DNA from: Piper betle
Taxonomy: Eukaryota > Streptophyta > Magnoliopsida > Piperales > Piperaceae
DNA length: 64,000 nt
Assembly: GCA_033002965.1 (NCBI GenBank)
Contig: JAURVB010014433.1
Span: 41,233-105,232 of the forward strand
Direction: 5' to 3'
The notes below the pieces were generated by a model. The model saw only the letters and a list, made by a program, of their open reading frames with translations, was not told the origin of the DNA and searched no databases. This document shows, piece by piece, positions 12,871 to 24,600 of this stretch; position 1 is the first letter of the stretch, and each line of letters begins with the position of its first letter. A program made the position numbers and the translations under genes.

Positions 12871-13337
12871 ATTGATAAAGGAACAAGAGTTTGCTCCACC
12901 TGCCAGAAGAGGCACCCAGGCCAGTGCATGAGGGGTATCTATGCATGTATTGCTTGTGGCGAGTTGGGCCACTGAGCAATTGATTGTTGATGCCAAGCCT
13001 CAAGCAGCAGCAATATCAGACCATACCCCATCAGCTGAATCAATAGAGGCCTTAGTATGAGTAGTTCCAGCAGGGACCCCCACAACAAGCTTAGAGAACA
13101 TTACTGGCTCCAGCACAACGTGCTTTCTTGCCTTGACTCCACCTCAGTAGTATGGGCAAGGACAGCAACTTCGGGGAGGTCAGTAGGAGTGGGGCTAGTG
13201 GAGATAGAAGGTGTTGCTACAGCTGCTGGTCAAAGAGCAGATGCAGCACCAATAGTGCAGGGTTAGGGGGACAGAGTTGAGCAATAGGACAAAGTGTATG
13301 TTGTGAACATTGATAAGGCTGTGCAGGACACGACAGT
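12871..13337 (+). pseudogene. Gypsy-1 gag zinc knuckle and gag-protease linker
   Basis: Continuation of gag after the 1.77-kb insertion. From 12888 it reads VCSTCQKRHPGQC followed by CIACGELGH and a final C, that is CCHC-type nucleic-acid-binding knuckles of the gypsy gag, with a TGA in the second one. After a Gln/Ala/Gly-rich linker, the frame reaches KVYVVN...VQDTTVV (about 13290-13337), the stretch that normally leads directly into the aspartic protease. It is cut there by the LTR-like block starting at 13338. The protease continues at about 22470. Confidence 0.65.
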
Positions 13338-14746
13338 TGTAACGACCACAATTCTAACATGCATAAACCCCATTAAGGGCATTACATGTGTCATCATCCC
13401 AGTGCACATGCATAACATCTTTAACACATATTTCAAAATTTTTAACATATATCAGAATACTTGCAAGCGGAATAATAATACTATATGCCAATCAGTAACA
13501 TTTCGGCAATATCACTAATATATAAGTCTTTGTGTTAATAAAATATACTACTAATATAATAATCATCTCAAAAAAGGTTCACTACTAAATACTAATGCAA
13601 TAAAATTAAACTAGAACTAATGTTGAGAGTCTCTATCCCACCGCTCATATGCTTCAATTCCTACATACATACAAACATGTCCACTCAATATCTCAAAAAG
13701 TACTGAGTCCAATGCTTACATATATAGTAAACAATAAATAGGAAAATAAGGCTAATCTCAATCGACTAAACACGATAAAACTTGGCCAATCATCAATCAA
13801 GAATAACACTTAAACATTAAGTAATAACATAACATGTATAATAATTTATCTGACTTAAATAAAATAATTTATGTAACTTGGTTATCCATCCTTGACACTA
13901 AGTTAAATTCCACCCTTGTGATTAAGTAGTTAATTTGGTAGTTTCATACGAAAGCTTCTAGAAAAGTATAATACTACTTAGTTAAATTAACTAGAAAATG
14001 TTGAGTTAAATATCCTTTCAACTAACTAGTTACTCTTGGTAAATAACCCTAAAAAATCAACTAAGTCCTTCTCCTTTATGATCTCTAGAGATTGGCTCTT
14101 TGAGACTTATAAAAATTACATGAAAACTTGCTTAATAGCTATGTAAAACTTGGTCGACTTCACTATGTAAAACTGAACTAGCTATTGGTCTTTCGATTTT
14201 TAGGGTTGCCATAATAACTTAAAATACAACATCTCAAAAAAAACTATACAGTACTAGCTATAGACCATTGGTGTACATAGGTACATGGACGTCTAGATGC
14301 ATAGTCTATTATAGATAACTTTGCACCTATGTGCGTTGTTGAGCTTCTCATCCAGCACCTAGGGAAGTGTAGTAGTGATCCACAAAACCTACATGGTAAA
14401 CCATAAGTGATCACATGCGTTGTCAAGACAATAGCCTGGGGTGTTGGAGTAATGGTCCTTGATTAAAGGAGATACACCGTAACACATTTGTTGAACCGGT
14501 TAAACTGGCATACCTTCGTAGGTAAAGTAAAAACTAAAAATTAGTGCCCAGGTACTTACCTTACGTAAAACATACAACATGTTGATTTAACATAGCACAA
14601 AAGGGTAAAAGTTCGATTAATCACATAAAATAGATAATCATAAAACTCCCCAAATACATACTAAATATAGACCTGATTAGCTTGTCGTTGAGCTAGTCTC
14701 AACTACCCGAATGGCTACTATTCTAGATGATAATTAACATGTATTG

Positions 14747-15952
14747 TGTTAAGTGTTTAAAATATACAATATTTACCCAGGTTTTCTCTATGATTTTGTA
14801 CTTTCTAGGTATAAACATTATTAATTAGGTGATATTTTTTGTTATATTCTACTTAATTAATATTTTATGAGATATGCTTAATCTTAAAGTTTTAATGCAA
14901 AAAAAGTTGAAACAAATTAAGCTAGGGATTTGTTGGTTAGAGCATTGGACTCCACATATTGATGGCTACAATTTTGATGATGACAAAGCTCCATGTGGAT
15001 GGCTATACATAACTTTGGAACCGTTGACGGGGAATTGGAAACTTCATCGGAGATCATAATCAATTAGTCCACATCAAATTTTGGAATCCCTCCTCAAATT
15101 CTTGTATCTCTTGGTCATCTTCTCTTCTATATAAAGGAGTGGTCATTTGTTATTGAGCATATCTCATCTCTTGGCTTTAGAGTTTAGTGGAAGAAATAAT
15201 TTAGTTTTTGCAATTATTTTTCTTTTAATAATTAAAACTAGTTTGTTATTTATATTGTTTTTTATTTTCATTATGGAGTAATCCTTTCTTTCGTTCTAGA
15301 GAAGAATAGAACTTAACATGATTTAATCCGATTTATATCATCCTCTTACTCTTTTATTTAATCAGGTTGTTTGAATTATTATGTTCTTAATGCTAAGAAT
15401 AGATTGATTGCCTATTTTTTAGATTATGAGATTTAATTAGATTTTGGGAGAAATTAATTACATTAGTCATTGATAATTCATCATACAACAAGTCCTTTGA
15501 CTTGTTTATCGTTGTGGTCGGGATATACACAACACCGTATGTAATTGTAATTCAAATCTTAATGCATTGTTTTGTTAATTAATCGATTATCACCGGAAGG
15601 TAGAAATTAAAACAAAATAATAAAAGCATGAAGGAACGAGAGCCACCATGTTATATAATTATCCTAGATTGACAATTCGAGGTAATAAAAGATAAGAGGA
15701 AGATTTGATGAAGATTAAATTCATGTAAAGGGAAATTTGACTCTAGAACGAGTTTTATCATTTTAACTTTTCCTTTTATTTAAAGTTATTATTTAGATTT
15801 AGTTAAGTTAATTATTTTTGTTTTTCTCTTAATATTATTATCTTTAATTAATTTAAGGAAATTTATCTCTTTGTGGGAACGATACTTGAATTTATCATTA
15901 TATTACTTGTTTCGACCGTGTATATTTGCATGATATTAAAATTATTCAAACA
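14747..15952 (+). repeat. Athila-like 5' LTR
   Basis: It starts TGTTAAGTG and ends CAAACA. It is homologous throughout to the 3' LTR (19991-21192) and to the solo LTR at 27997-29152. The first 200 bp differ more than the remainder. One extra G lies between the TSD and the LTR start. The open frame 14874-15059 is inside the LTR and unsupported. Confidence 0.85.
15128..15135 (+). promoter_or_regulatory. TATA box in Athila-like 5' LTR
   Basis: TATATAAA, conserved at the same place in the 3' LTR (20370-20377) and in the solo LTR (28328-28335), in each case followed by GG and TGGTCATTTGTT. Confidence 0.65.
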
Positions 15953-15958
15953 AGTTTT

Positions 15959-15975
15959 TAGCATCGTTGCCGGGG
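15959..15975 (+). other. Primer-binding site, tRNA-Asp type (Athila-like)
   Basis: TAGCATCGTTGCCGGGG matches the Athila/Tat PBS TGGCGCCGTTGCCGGGG, complementary to the plant tRNA-Asp 3' end, at 14 of 17 positions. All three differences are transitions. It starts seven bases after the 5' LTR end. Confidence 0.7.
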
Positions 15976-16244
15976 AGATTGAATTTTCTTAGTTAATTTA
16001 GGATTAGAATTTTGAGTGTTTTTCTTTTCTTTTTAGATTTTAGTGTCTGATTATTTTATAAATAAAAAACAAAAAAGAAAAAGAAAAAGAAATACTATAT
16101 CATTATCTTCTTCCTTGATATCATTTTTTAATGCATAGATTAGTACGGTCACCCTTGTTTTCTTGTGATCCAAAGATTGAAAAGACTTTGAGAAACTTGC
16201 ATGCCGTTGGAAGAAGAGCATAAGAAGCAATAGAAGAAGAAGCC

Positions 16245-17654
16245 ATGGACCCACAACAACAACAAATGTTTCCACTTCCACCAATTGTAGTAGTAGCTAA
16301 TGATGACAACGGGGCGATCCAAGATTGGGTTGTACCTCTTGCGAGAGGGTTACAACCCAGTATTATTGCACCACCGGTGGATGCGGCCCACTTCGAGCTT
16401 AAATAAGTTTTATTTAACATGTTACAAACTATAGGACAATTTAGTGGATCGCCTACTGAAAATCCTAATAGGCATATCATGGATTTCCTATCGGTTTATG
16501 ATATGTATAAGCAATCTGGTGTCTTTGACCATGCTCTCCGCCTTTGCTTATTTCCATTCTAATTAATAGGAAGTGCAAAAGAGTGGTTGTCATCATTAGA
16601 TTCAATTACCACTTGGTATGAAATATCTGAAAAATTTTTGTTAAAATATTTTCCACCACTAAAACTGCTAGATTACGTAATGAAATTTTATCATTTTTAC
16701 AGTTTGATGGTGAGTCTCTCTTTGAGGCATGGGAAAGATTTAAAGAATTGTTAAAAAAAGTGTCCCAACCACGGTATAGAAAGATTGATGCAACTCCAAA
16801 CTTTCTATAACGGGTTGTTGGGGCAAACAAAAAGCATAGTTGATGCGGCGGCCAATGGATCATTTCTTAGAAAGACCCCAAATGATGCTTTTTAACTACT
16901 AGAATTGTAGGTTCCTAGCAACCACCATGCAACACAAGAAAGGCATCCAAGGAGGACAACTGTAGTTATAGAGTTAGATGCACTTACTACTTTATCTGCT
17001 CAAGTTAGTGCTTTAGCTAATCAAGTTCAAAATCTTAATATGCAGGGACAGGTTAAGGTTGTGAAGCCAAGGTGTGAATGGTGTGGACAAGGACATTCTA
17101 TAGGTCAATGTGTAGCAGATCAAGTTAACTATGCATGCAACTTTAATATGAACAACAATCCCTATTTCAATACCTACAATGCGGGATGGCGCAATAACCC
17201 CAACTTTTCATTGAATAATTCTCTACAATCGGTTGTTGTCCCCAATAATCTACCACCACCATCATAGCATTCTCGACCCCCTTCACTTTCTTTTCAACCA
17301 CAACAACTAGATTTGATCCAAATGTTCAATTCCATGCAACAAACTATTTAACAATTCATATAGAATTAACAACAACAACAACAATAATTTATGCAACAAG
17401 TTATGGTGCAATTAAATAAGGAACCAAGTGAGCGACCCAAGGGTATACTTCCCAGCCAACAAGAACAACCATGGAAAGATGGTCAAGAGCATTGCAAAAC
17501 TGTAACAACCTGGAGTGGTATTACTTTACAAGAACCAGTTCAATCCAATGAAGTTAGGGGAAAAGATGATAAGCCAAACAACGAACATGAACCAATACAT
17601 TGGTTAGCTTACTCGGAAGCAAAGGGAAAGAGAAATGTGAGGTACATATAGAAG
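16245..17654 (+). pseudogene. Athila-like gag, broken
   Basis: The start ATG at 16245 follows GCC and opens MDPQQQQ. The family's gag core is plain: FSGSPTENPN near 16440, AKEWLSSL near 16575, KYFPP near 16640, MQLQTFYNG near 16790 and DAAANGSF near 16840. Stops at about 16404 and 16560, plus frameshifts near 16660-16745, break it. A CEWCGQGHS...C knuckle lies in the open frame 17040-17267, and 17391-17651 gives the Gln-rich linker toward the protease. Gag would package the RNA of this element or be replaced in trans by that of an autonomous relative. Confidence 0.75.
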
Positions 17655-17699
17655 AGATTGAAAAAGAGGTACCATTTCCTTCTAGATTGAGGAAACAAA

Positions 17700-18521
17700 G
17701 TGATGAAAAATATTTCAAATTTTTTTGATATATTTAAGAAATTACAAATTAAGATACCTTTCGCTGAAGCACTTGACCAGATGCCTAGTTATGTAAAATA
17801 CTTGAAGGATATTCTAGCAATGAAAAGGACAGTAGATGACAATGAAGTTGTGGCCATGACAGAGGAATATAGTGTTGTCCTCCAAAGGAAACTACCTCCT
17901 AAGATGAAAGACCTAGGCAAATTTATGATTCCATGTTCAATTAGAGGAAATGTTCATTGCAATGTTTTATGTGACTTAGGTTCTAGCACAAATCTTATGC
18001 CTTTTTTTGTTTTCAAAAGGTCAGGAATCAAGGATATTGCTCCTACCAACATCACACTCCAGTTGGCTAACCGATCATTGGTATATCCTAAAGGAGTTAA
18101 TGAAGATGTTTTAATAAAGGTTGACAAGTTTATTTTTCCTACAGATTTTGTAGTGCTTGAAATGGAAGAAAGGAATGATGATATACCACTCATTGTTGGG
18201 AGAGGTTTCTTAGCAACTGGGAGAACATTAATCAATGTAGCTACTGGAAAACTTACTCTTAGAGTAAACAACGATTGTATCACATTTAACATCTTTAAAT
18301 CCATGAATTGCCCGGATGAAACATATGATTGTTCTAGGATTGAACTATATGATAAAATAATGTACAAAGGGTATCAATTGAATGATTCATTACATAAAGG
18401 CATAAATTCTCTTTGTGAAGAAGATATAGATGTGGAAACCTTAGATCTACCATGCCACAGATTGTTGCCATCAGTTGAAGTGCCACCTATTTTGGAGATC
18501 ATTAAGATGGTCGGGCTGTAG
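17700..18521 (+). CDS. Athila-type gag C-terminus plus aspartic protease domain
   Basis: An intact frame of 273 codons, the best-preserved transposon coding sequence in the window. Residues about 1-80 match the Athila gag-protease junction (FDIFKKLQI, AEALDQMPSY and KYLKDILA, then LPPKMKDLGKF). A retroviral-type aspartic protease follows at residues about 75-185: CDLGSSTNLMP contains D-L-G-S in place of the common D-S/T-G-A, then LQLANRS, FPTDFVVLEM and IVGRGFLATGR. The C-terminal 75 residues are acidic. The ATG at 17700 follows a stop at 17649 and is probably internal to the original gag-pol frame. The frame ends 1.5 kb before the 3' LTR with no RT after it. Its family is clear; whether the D-L-G-S site is active is unknown. 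Confidence 0.8.
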   Translation: MMKNISNFFDIFKKLQIKIPFAEALDQMPSYVKYLKDILAMKRTVDDNEVVAMTEEYSVVLQRKLPPKMKDLGKFMIPCSIRGNVHCNVLCDLGSSTNLMPFFVFKRSGIKDIAPTNITLQLANRSLVYPKGVNEDVLIKVDKFIFPTDFVVLEMEERNDDIPLIVGRGFLATGRTLINVATGKLTLRVNNDCITFNIFKSMNCPDETYDCSRIELYDKIMYKGYQLNDSLHKGINSLCEEDIDVETLDLPCHRLLPSVEVPPILEIIKMVGL

Positions 18522-18802
18522 ACGTTAAACCAAGCGTTTCTTGGGAGGCAACCAAGGTGATTTCTTTTAAAAGTTTGTTTTTATTTGTACATTTTTTTAT
18601 ATTTCTTTTTATTTTGTAGCATGGGTGAAGACCAAATTCATCATTCATGACAATCATCCACCGACTTATTGGTTGAGGGAGTCCTCTTGCTCTTCTCTTT
18701 ACTTTTCTAACATGGAGGACAATATTTAGTGTAAGTTTGGGGGATGCCTTAATTTTGTGCATATTGTTTATGCTCGACTCATGTTTAGATTTAGAGATGC
18801 AT

Positions 18803-18840
<38 letters not shown>

Positions 18841-19977
18841 GTTTAGTGTAAAAATTTTATTATGCAACAATATATTAGTCTCTTGGTTCAATGATAGACA
18901 CATGTGAATTAATTTTACTTTTCTTGGGAAAATTTGATTAATTGATATGAGGAATAAACTGAGTAAAAGACTGCAGTCGGGAGTTGGTTCTCTACCTTAT
19001 ATTATTTTCACATTCCTTTAGTTTAGATAATTTCAATGAATGTTTTGCAATAAGGATTGTACATGATGGTCATGACTTTAAGAATTTGCCCTAGCGACTT
19101 TCGAGGCAAAATATTTAGCTTGCCATGTTGATGGAAAATGATATAGGCATTTCTTTTTGATTAGTCTAGACCTTTCTTCAAGCCTCCCTAATATGAGTTA
19201 TCCTTTGCACACAATTTCATAGCCTTTATTATACGTGTTTGTTTGATTACCGTTATTTTAGCCTTGTCCTTTTTATTGAAAATATAACTTTCTGCTTGAG
19301 TCCTAGCAACCAAGTGTTTTGAATTCATTCTAAATTCTAACAAGGATGAAACTTTGAGTAATATGGAAGGAAGGCATTGCTTTTCATAGAGTGGTGATTG
19401 AAAAGATAGTGTGGATTTTATTGGTACTTTGCTTTGTAAAAAAAAGAAAAAAGATAAAAGCAAAGTTAGTTTTTATATTGGGTCAACTCAATACTACATT
19501 TAAGAAAGTTTGTGTCATATTGCTTGGGGATTTGTTGTACATGTACGTCAGGATTTAGAATGGATTTTTAATTTTATGGTGCATATTAGCCTCAAATTTT
19601 TCTATCTTGTTTATCCTATTTTTGGTCCCTAGCCCCTGGTCTCGTTACAACCTATAAAGACCTATTGATTCTATTAAATTGACATTACTTACATTAGTGG
19701 AGATGGGAGCGAAAGGTAAACATATTTAAGCATGTGCTTGATTGTATTCTCTTGGTTGAAGATGAGAATGATAAGCTAATGAATTATCTATCACACACAC
19801 ACGGAGAGCTTTATTTTGGATGTGATTGATGAGAGGAAATTTCTGATTTGATTGACATCTTGTTGACTATTAACGGTTTGATTGAGAATCATATGAGAAC
19901 ATAATAGGGATTAAATATTTTTGTGTAGTAAAATATTATTTTTTTTATGATATTTTGCTCAAGACACACAGTAGTTT
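18522..19977 (+). other. Athila-like 3' untranslated spacer, pol missing
   Basis: Immediately after the stop comes GACGTTAAACCAAGCG and TTGGGAGGCAACC, the spacer motif that in Athila elements normally follows the polymerase. Here it follows the protease directly, so the pol domains were removed cleanly. The remaining 1.4 kb is AT-rich and contains a TA dinucleotide run (18799-18840). No env-like or other gene is seen; the antisense frames 18502-18903 and 19188-19463 have no recognisable motif. Confidence 0.6.
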
Positions 19978-19990
19978 AAGTGTGGGGGTG
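19978..19990 (+). other. Polypurine tract (Athila-like)
   Basis: AAGTGTGGGGGTG directly precedes the 3' LTR start at 19991. This is the plus-strand primer position. Confidence 0.7.
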
Positions 19991-21192
19991 TGTTAAGTGT
20001 TTAAAATATAAAATATTTACCCGAGGTTTTTATATTATTTTGTACTTTCCAGGTATAAATATTATTAATTGGGTGATATTTTTATTATATTCTACTTAAT
20101 TAATATTTTATGAGATATGCTTAATTTTGAAGTTTCAATGTAGAAAAAGATGAAACAAATTAAGCTTAGGATTTGTTGGTTAGAGCAATGGACCCCACCA
20201 TTGATGGCTACAATTTTGATGATGACAAAGCTCCATGTGGATGGCTACACATAACTTTAGCACCATTGTTGGGGATTTGGAAACTTCATCAGAGATCATA
20301 ATCAATTAGTCCACATCGAATTTTGGAAGCCCACCTCGAATTCTTGTATCTCTTGGTCATTTTCTGTTCTATATAAAGGGGTGGTCATTTGTTATTGAGC
20401 ATATCTCATCTCTTGGCTTTAGAGTTTAGTAGAAGAAATAGTTTAGTTTTTGCAATTCCTTTTCTTTTAATAATTAAAACTAGTTTGTTATTTATATTAT
20501 TTTTTATTTTCATTATGGAGTAATCCTTTCTTTCGTTCTAGAGAAGAATAGAACTTAACATGGTTTAATCCGATTTATATCATCCTCTTACTCTTTTATT
20601 CAATTAGGTTGTTTGAATTATTATGTTCTTAACGCTAAGAATAGATTGATTGCCTATTTTTTAGATTATGAGATTTAATTAGATTTTGGGAGAAATTAAT
20701 TAGATTAGTCATTGATAATTCATCATACAACGAGTCCTTTGACTTGTTTATCGTTGTGGCGGGATATACACAACACCGTATGTAATTGTAATTCAAATCT
20801 TAATGCATTGTTTTGTTAATTAATCGATTATCACCGGAAGGTAGAAATTAAAACAAAATAATAAAAGCATGAAGGAACGAGAGCCACCATGTTATATAAT
20901 TATCCTAGATTGACAATTCGAGGGAATAAAAGATAAGAAGAAGATTTGATGAAGATTAAATTCATGCAAAGGGAAATTTGACTCTAGAACGAGTTTTATC
21001 ATTTTAACTTTTCCTTTTATTTAAAGTTATTATTTAGATTTAGTTAATTCAATTATTTTTGTTTTTCTCTTAATATTATTGTCTTTAATTAATTTAAGTA
21101 AATTCATCTCTATGTAGGAACGATATTTGAATTTATCATTATATTGCTTGTTTCGACCATGTACACTTGCTTGATATTAAAATTATTCGAAC
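19991..21192 (+). repeat. Athila-like 3' LTR
   Basis: It starts TGTTAAGTG, has a TATA box at 20370-20377 and ends TTCGAAC, so the terminal A expected from the other copies is missing. GTATT follows directly. It is nearly identical to the 5' LTR from about 15100 onward. Confidence 0.85.
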
Positions 21193-22469
21193 GTATTACT
21201 ATCCAAACTAGTCTATCCATATCTGCATAATATGGAATGACATGCATGATGTTTATGATTACATACAATACATTATAAGTATTAATAATATGTTAACAAC
21301 ATCATTCAATCATCATATAATGATTATATAATCATATACATAGCATAGATCGAGCAAAAACAAGAAAAATAATAAAAAAATTAGGTTTAGGGCATAACTG
21401 CCATGATGATGAAATCTCGGCTTCTATATGTCGCGGTGTTGTGCCTCAGTTATGAAATTTATATATGAGTGTCATGGCACTGAATTCAAGGCTTTTGAGT
21501 GTCGCAGCACCCTGTTGTGAAGTCGTGTTTTTCTTTGGCTTAGTGTTGTGGCATTGAAATCTTGGTTGATGAATGACGTAGCACTGGCGCTAGGATTTCT
21601 AATCCAAATTTTGTTATATTTTTTTGTTTTAGATCTGATTTTTATCAAAAAAAAATTTTTTTTAATGCTTTCTAAATACTAAAATAAGGGTGGTAGCAGG
21701 TTAACATTAATTAACCTACTTTTCCATGATTTTTAATTTAGAGAAATTAAGCAAAATAATGGTAAACATGTTCTCAACTTGTTCTTTTTCCACAACTTGA
21801 TTCTTGAACTTTATTAATCCATTAGAATTACATGTAAAACTTATTTATGGAGATTTTAAACATGAATTAACACCTTAAATATTGTTTTAACAAGTTACAC
21901 AAGCATGGAACATGATAACAAGCATGTAGATATCACAGTACACCAAACAAAACATTGAACATGAAGATGATACATAAATCTAGACTAATTACATGTTTTA
22001 GTTAGGATTACTAACCCCTTCTTTTGTGAAAAAGCCTAGAACTTTATACCAAACAATGAACCAAGCAATCCCAAAGGTAGAGAGAGTGCGCCTAGTGAGA
22101 GAAGGTAGAGATAGGGTGTGCTAGAGAGGAAGACAATGACTAGAGAGAGAGAGAGGGCAACCAGGGCTTGGAGTTGCAAATAATGCAATTTCATCCCTTG
22201 ATGTCCTCCTTATATACATGTGGGTCTTCTATTTGCATACAAACCTCCTCTAATTAATCTCTACGGACTAATCTACCGTTTGACCTCCTACACAAACACC
22301 TAAGTGCATAAACCCGTCCACATCCAATGATCGACTTTTACCCTAGGGCAAAACTCGACCATTGGACAAATAATAATGCTAGACTCCACTTATATCCCTT
22401 GATTGTGTAAATAAGTATCTAATTTCACACATTAGACTTAAGAACTGGCTGTACTTACCATTAGGGATA

Positions 22470-22740
22470 TGAAATTGTTTCATATGTGTTTGTGTCCAAC
22501 TCATCCACCGAAAGTAAAAGCTTGTTCAACAACTTAAGCTATATATTGGTTGTGATTATTCCAGCCGAAACAGTCCTTACCACTAGAGAGTGCATGAGAG
22601 GTGTTGTTGTGGCCATACGACACATCTTATTTACTAATTTTGAAGTGCTAGCGATGCGTGAGTTTGATGCAATCTTTGGAATGGACTGCTTGTCGACGGA
22701 TTGATTGCAAGAAGAAGAACATTCACCTTCACTTTAGACG
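22470..22740 (+). pseudogene. Gypsy-1 aspartic protease remnant
   Basis: The frame 22486-22704 (72 codons) contains FVSNSSTE, corresponding to the family's HSFVS that follows the catalytic DSGA, then LSYILVVIIPAE and FDAIFGMDCLS, corresponding to the FDVILGMDWLS end of the gypsy RVP_2 protease. The catalytic DSG itself is not readable, because the composite LTR insertion ends just upstream at about 22454. After 22704 the sequence continues toward RT with stops. The protease would have processed the Gag-Pol polyprotein. Confidence 0.65.
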
Positions 22741-22899
22741 GAAGGTGAAGATCACATTCAAGGGTTGCGGCCGAGACAATTATCTAATGATCATCTCCTA
22801 TCAGAGGGCTTAGAGGCTAATGAGAAAAGGCTATGAGGTGTTCCTTGCTAGTGTGATTACCATGATAGAGCAAAGGAGGCCACAACTGGCGGAGATTCT

Positions 22900-23640
22900 A
22901 ATAGTTTGTGATTTTATTGACGTGTTTTCAAATTAGGCGCTAGGTTTGCCACTAGCCAAGGAGGTGGAGTATGCCATTGACTTGGTTTCAGATATGACAT
23001 CGATGTCCACAACACCTTATCACATGACCCCCCTTGAGCGCAGCTCAAGGAACATTTGCAATAATTGCTGATCAGGGTTTTATCAAGCTGAGCATCACAC
23101 CCTGGGGCACTCATGTCCTCTTTTTCTGGAAGAATGAAGGCAGTCTATGGTTGTGCATTAATTATAGATTGTTCAACCAAGTGATAATGAAGAACAGATA
23201 CCCCTTGCCAAGGATTAATGATCTATTTGACCAGTTGGGGGGGTTTTTGTGTTTTTGAAGATTGATCTTCAGTCAGATTATCATCAGCTCATGAACAGGG
23301 AGGAGAATGTACAAAACACCACCTTTAGAATGAGATACGGTCATTATTAGTTCCTTGTCATGCCCTTAGGTTTGACAAATGTCCTAACAACATTCATGGA
23401 TCTCATGACCGAATGTTCAGGTTGTATCTAAATTAGTTTGTGATTGTTTTCATAAACAACATTCTGATCTGGTCGCGGGAGGACCATGAGATGCACCTGT
23501 AGATAGCTTTGCAGACTCTACGAGAGCATCAACTATATGCCAAGCTATCCAAGTGCGAGTTTTGGCTATTTGAGGTAGTATTCCTTGGGCCACGTGGTGT
23601 CGTTTGTAGACATATCAATAGATCCAACCAAGGTTGAGGT
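22900..23640 (+). pseudogene. Gypsy-1 reverse transcriptase remnant
   Basis: Conserved RT blocks are readable in order over several frames: DLVSDM...PYHM near 22980-23030, LWLCINYRLFNQV in the open frame 23034-23258, KIDLQSDYHQL near 23258, TTFRMRYGHY near 23320, FLVMPLGLTN near 23352, and FINNILIW at 23449-23472. The last is the catalytic box, where the family has F-x-D-D, so both metal-binding aspartates are changed to Asn by G-to-A transitions. [14 protein letters not shown] sequence follows near 23540-23570. The order and spacing are those of the gypsy family, and the copy is inactive. Confidence 0.7.
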
Positions 23641-23904
23641 AGTTCTTAGATGGGAGGGATCAAGGTTACATCAGAGATTCAGAGTTTCTTGGGTCTTGTA
23701 GGTTATTACTAACGGTTCATAGAGGGTTGTTCATCGATAGTAGCACCTATCACACGGCTGACGAGAAAGGAGGAATGTTTCATGTGGATTGACTCCTGCA
23801 AGCACAACTTTGAGACATTGAAGGACCAACTTACTTCAACGCCCATCTTGAGTGTTCCAGAGGGTCATGATGACTTCATAGTGACAAGTGGTCCATCCTA
23901 GGAT

Positions 23905-24600
23905 TAGTGTATGGAGAGTTGACTCCCATTTTCATGTGTGTTAGGATAGTTCCAGCTTTTGCAAAAAAATCATAATTACTACAAAAATCAAAAAGAGTAG
24001 GATTTAGTATAGATGCAAAAAGTCTAGGATCTAGTGGAGGTGTTGCTTTTATCCACATGAGTTTTCTTCCTCTATAGTGAGGTGTGTATAACTAAGATTT
24101 ACCAACTTCCTTTATTTTCACAGTTCCATACGAACGACAATATTAATTCAAAATTTGAACCCCAAATTGCTAATATTTCTATTTTTACTTATATTTTGAG
24201 AAATTCCTATTTTTAGCAAAATTGATAGGGAAAATGATGTGAGGGCATGAAGATTGTGTATGAATGGTAATGAAATAATAACTCTATTTAAGAGTTATCA
24301 ATGGCCATTATATAGAAGAAGAAGATTAACCTGGACAATCTTATCTATGATAACATGCATGAAGTATTCGAGCATCCAAGGGTTTGTAGTTTCTTTCCCT
24401 AATTACCAAGCTCTACTACATGGCCAGAATTCATGAGGAGAAAATAGTAGAGATAGTGAAACTAGGGCTACCAATCTCAGCAAGATCAACAGCTAAAACC
24501 CAATCATTACCTAGAAGGAAAAATCATGCAGGTATTGTTGACTTTGCTGTCAGTGCATTGTAGAAACTCAAAGAAGAGATAAAGCAAATTGCAAACTTGG
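23905..24600. mobile_element. Unclassified insertion of about 700 bp in Gypsy-1 RNase H
   Basis: RT/RNase H connection sequence runs to about 23905 (GHDDFIV near 23865) and resumes at about 24601 (GCVLMERGRV), whereas these are adjacent in the family. TGTATG (23908-23913) and TGTGTG (24602-24607) may be the traces of a duplication. No terminal inverted repeats, poly(A) tail or coding domain are evident. Short frames inside (23876-24058 minus, 24254-24436 plus) match nothing I know. Confidence 0.35.

Larger units (their letters stand above)
14741..21197 (+). mobile_element. Athila-like Ty3/gypsy element, non-autonomous (gag-protease only)
   Basis: GTATT at 14741-14745 and 21193-21197 flanks two very similar LTRs (14747-15952 and 19991-21192). 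Inside are a tRNA-Asp-type PBS, an Athila-type gag, an open frame containing a protease region, the conserved post-pol spacer motif, and a polypurine tract. There is no reverse transcriptase, RNase H or integrase between the protease frame (ends 18521) and the 3' LTR. The element must therefore have relied on a partner. The LTRs are closely similar, so this is one of the younger insertions in the nest. Confidence 0.8.
13338..22454 (-). mobile_element. Gypsy-type LTR (probable solo LTR, minus) split by an Athila-like element
   Basis: The two halves 13338-14740 and 21198 to about 22454 together make about 2.7 kb inserted between the gag linker and the protease of Gypsy-1. The left end is TGTAACGACC. 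Blocks such as CTTACATATATAGTA (13717) and a purine-rich, AGAG-repeat region (22080-22170) resemble the minus-oriented LTRs at 38209, 48941 and 52996. The right end is only approximate (TTACCA near 22454), and I find no target-site duplication. No gypsy coding domain lies in either half, so a solo LTR is the simplest reading. Short open frames here match nothing. Confidence 0.45.

Noticed and set aside
17954..18367. Antisense open frame of 137 codons
   Set aside because: Shadow of the intact Athila-like protease frame on the opposite strand.
18502..18903. Antisense frame with an Ile/Tyr run
   Set aside because: The run is a translation of the TA dinucleotide repeat at 18799-18840.
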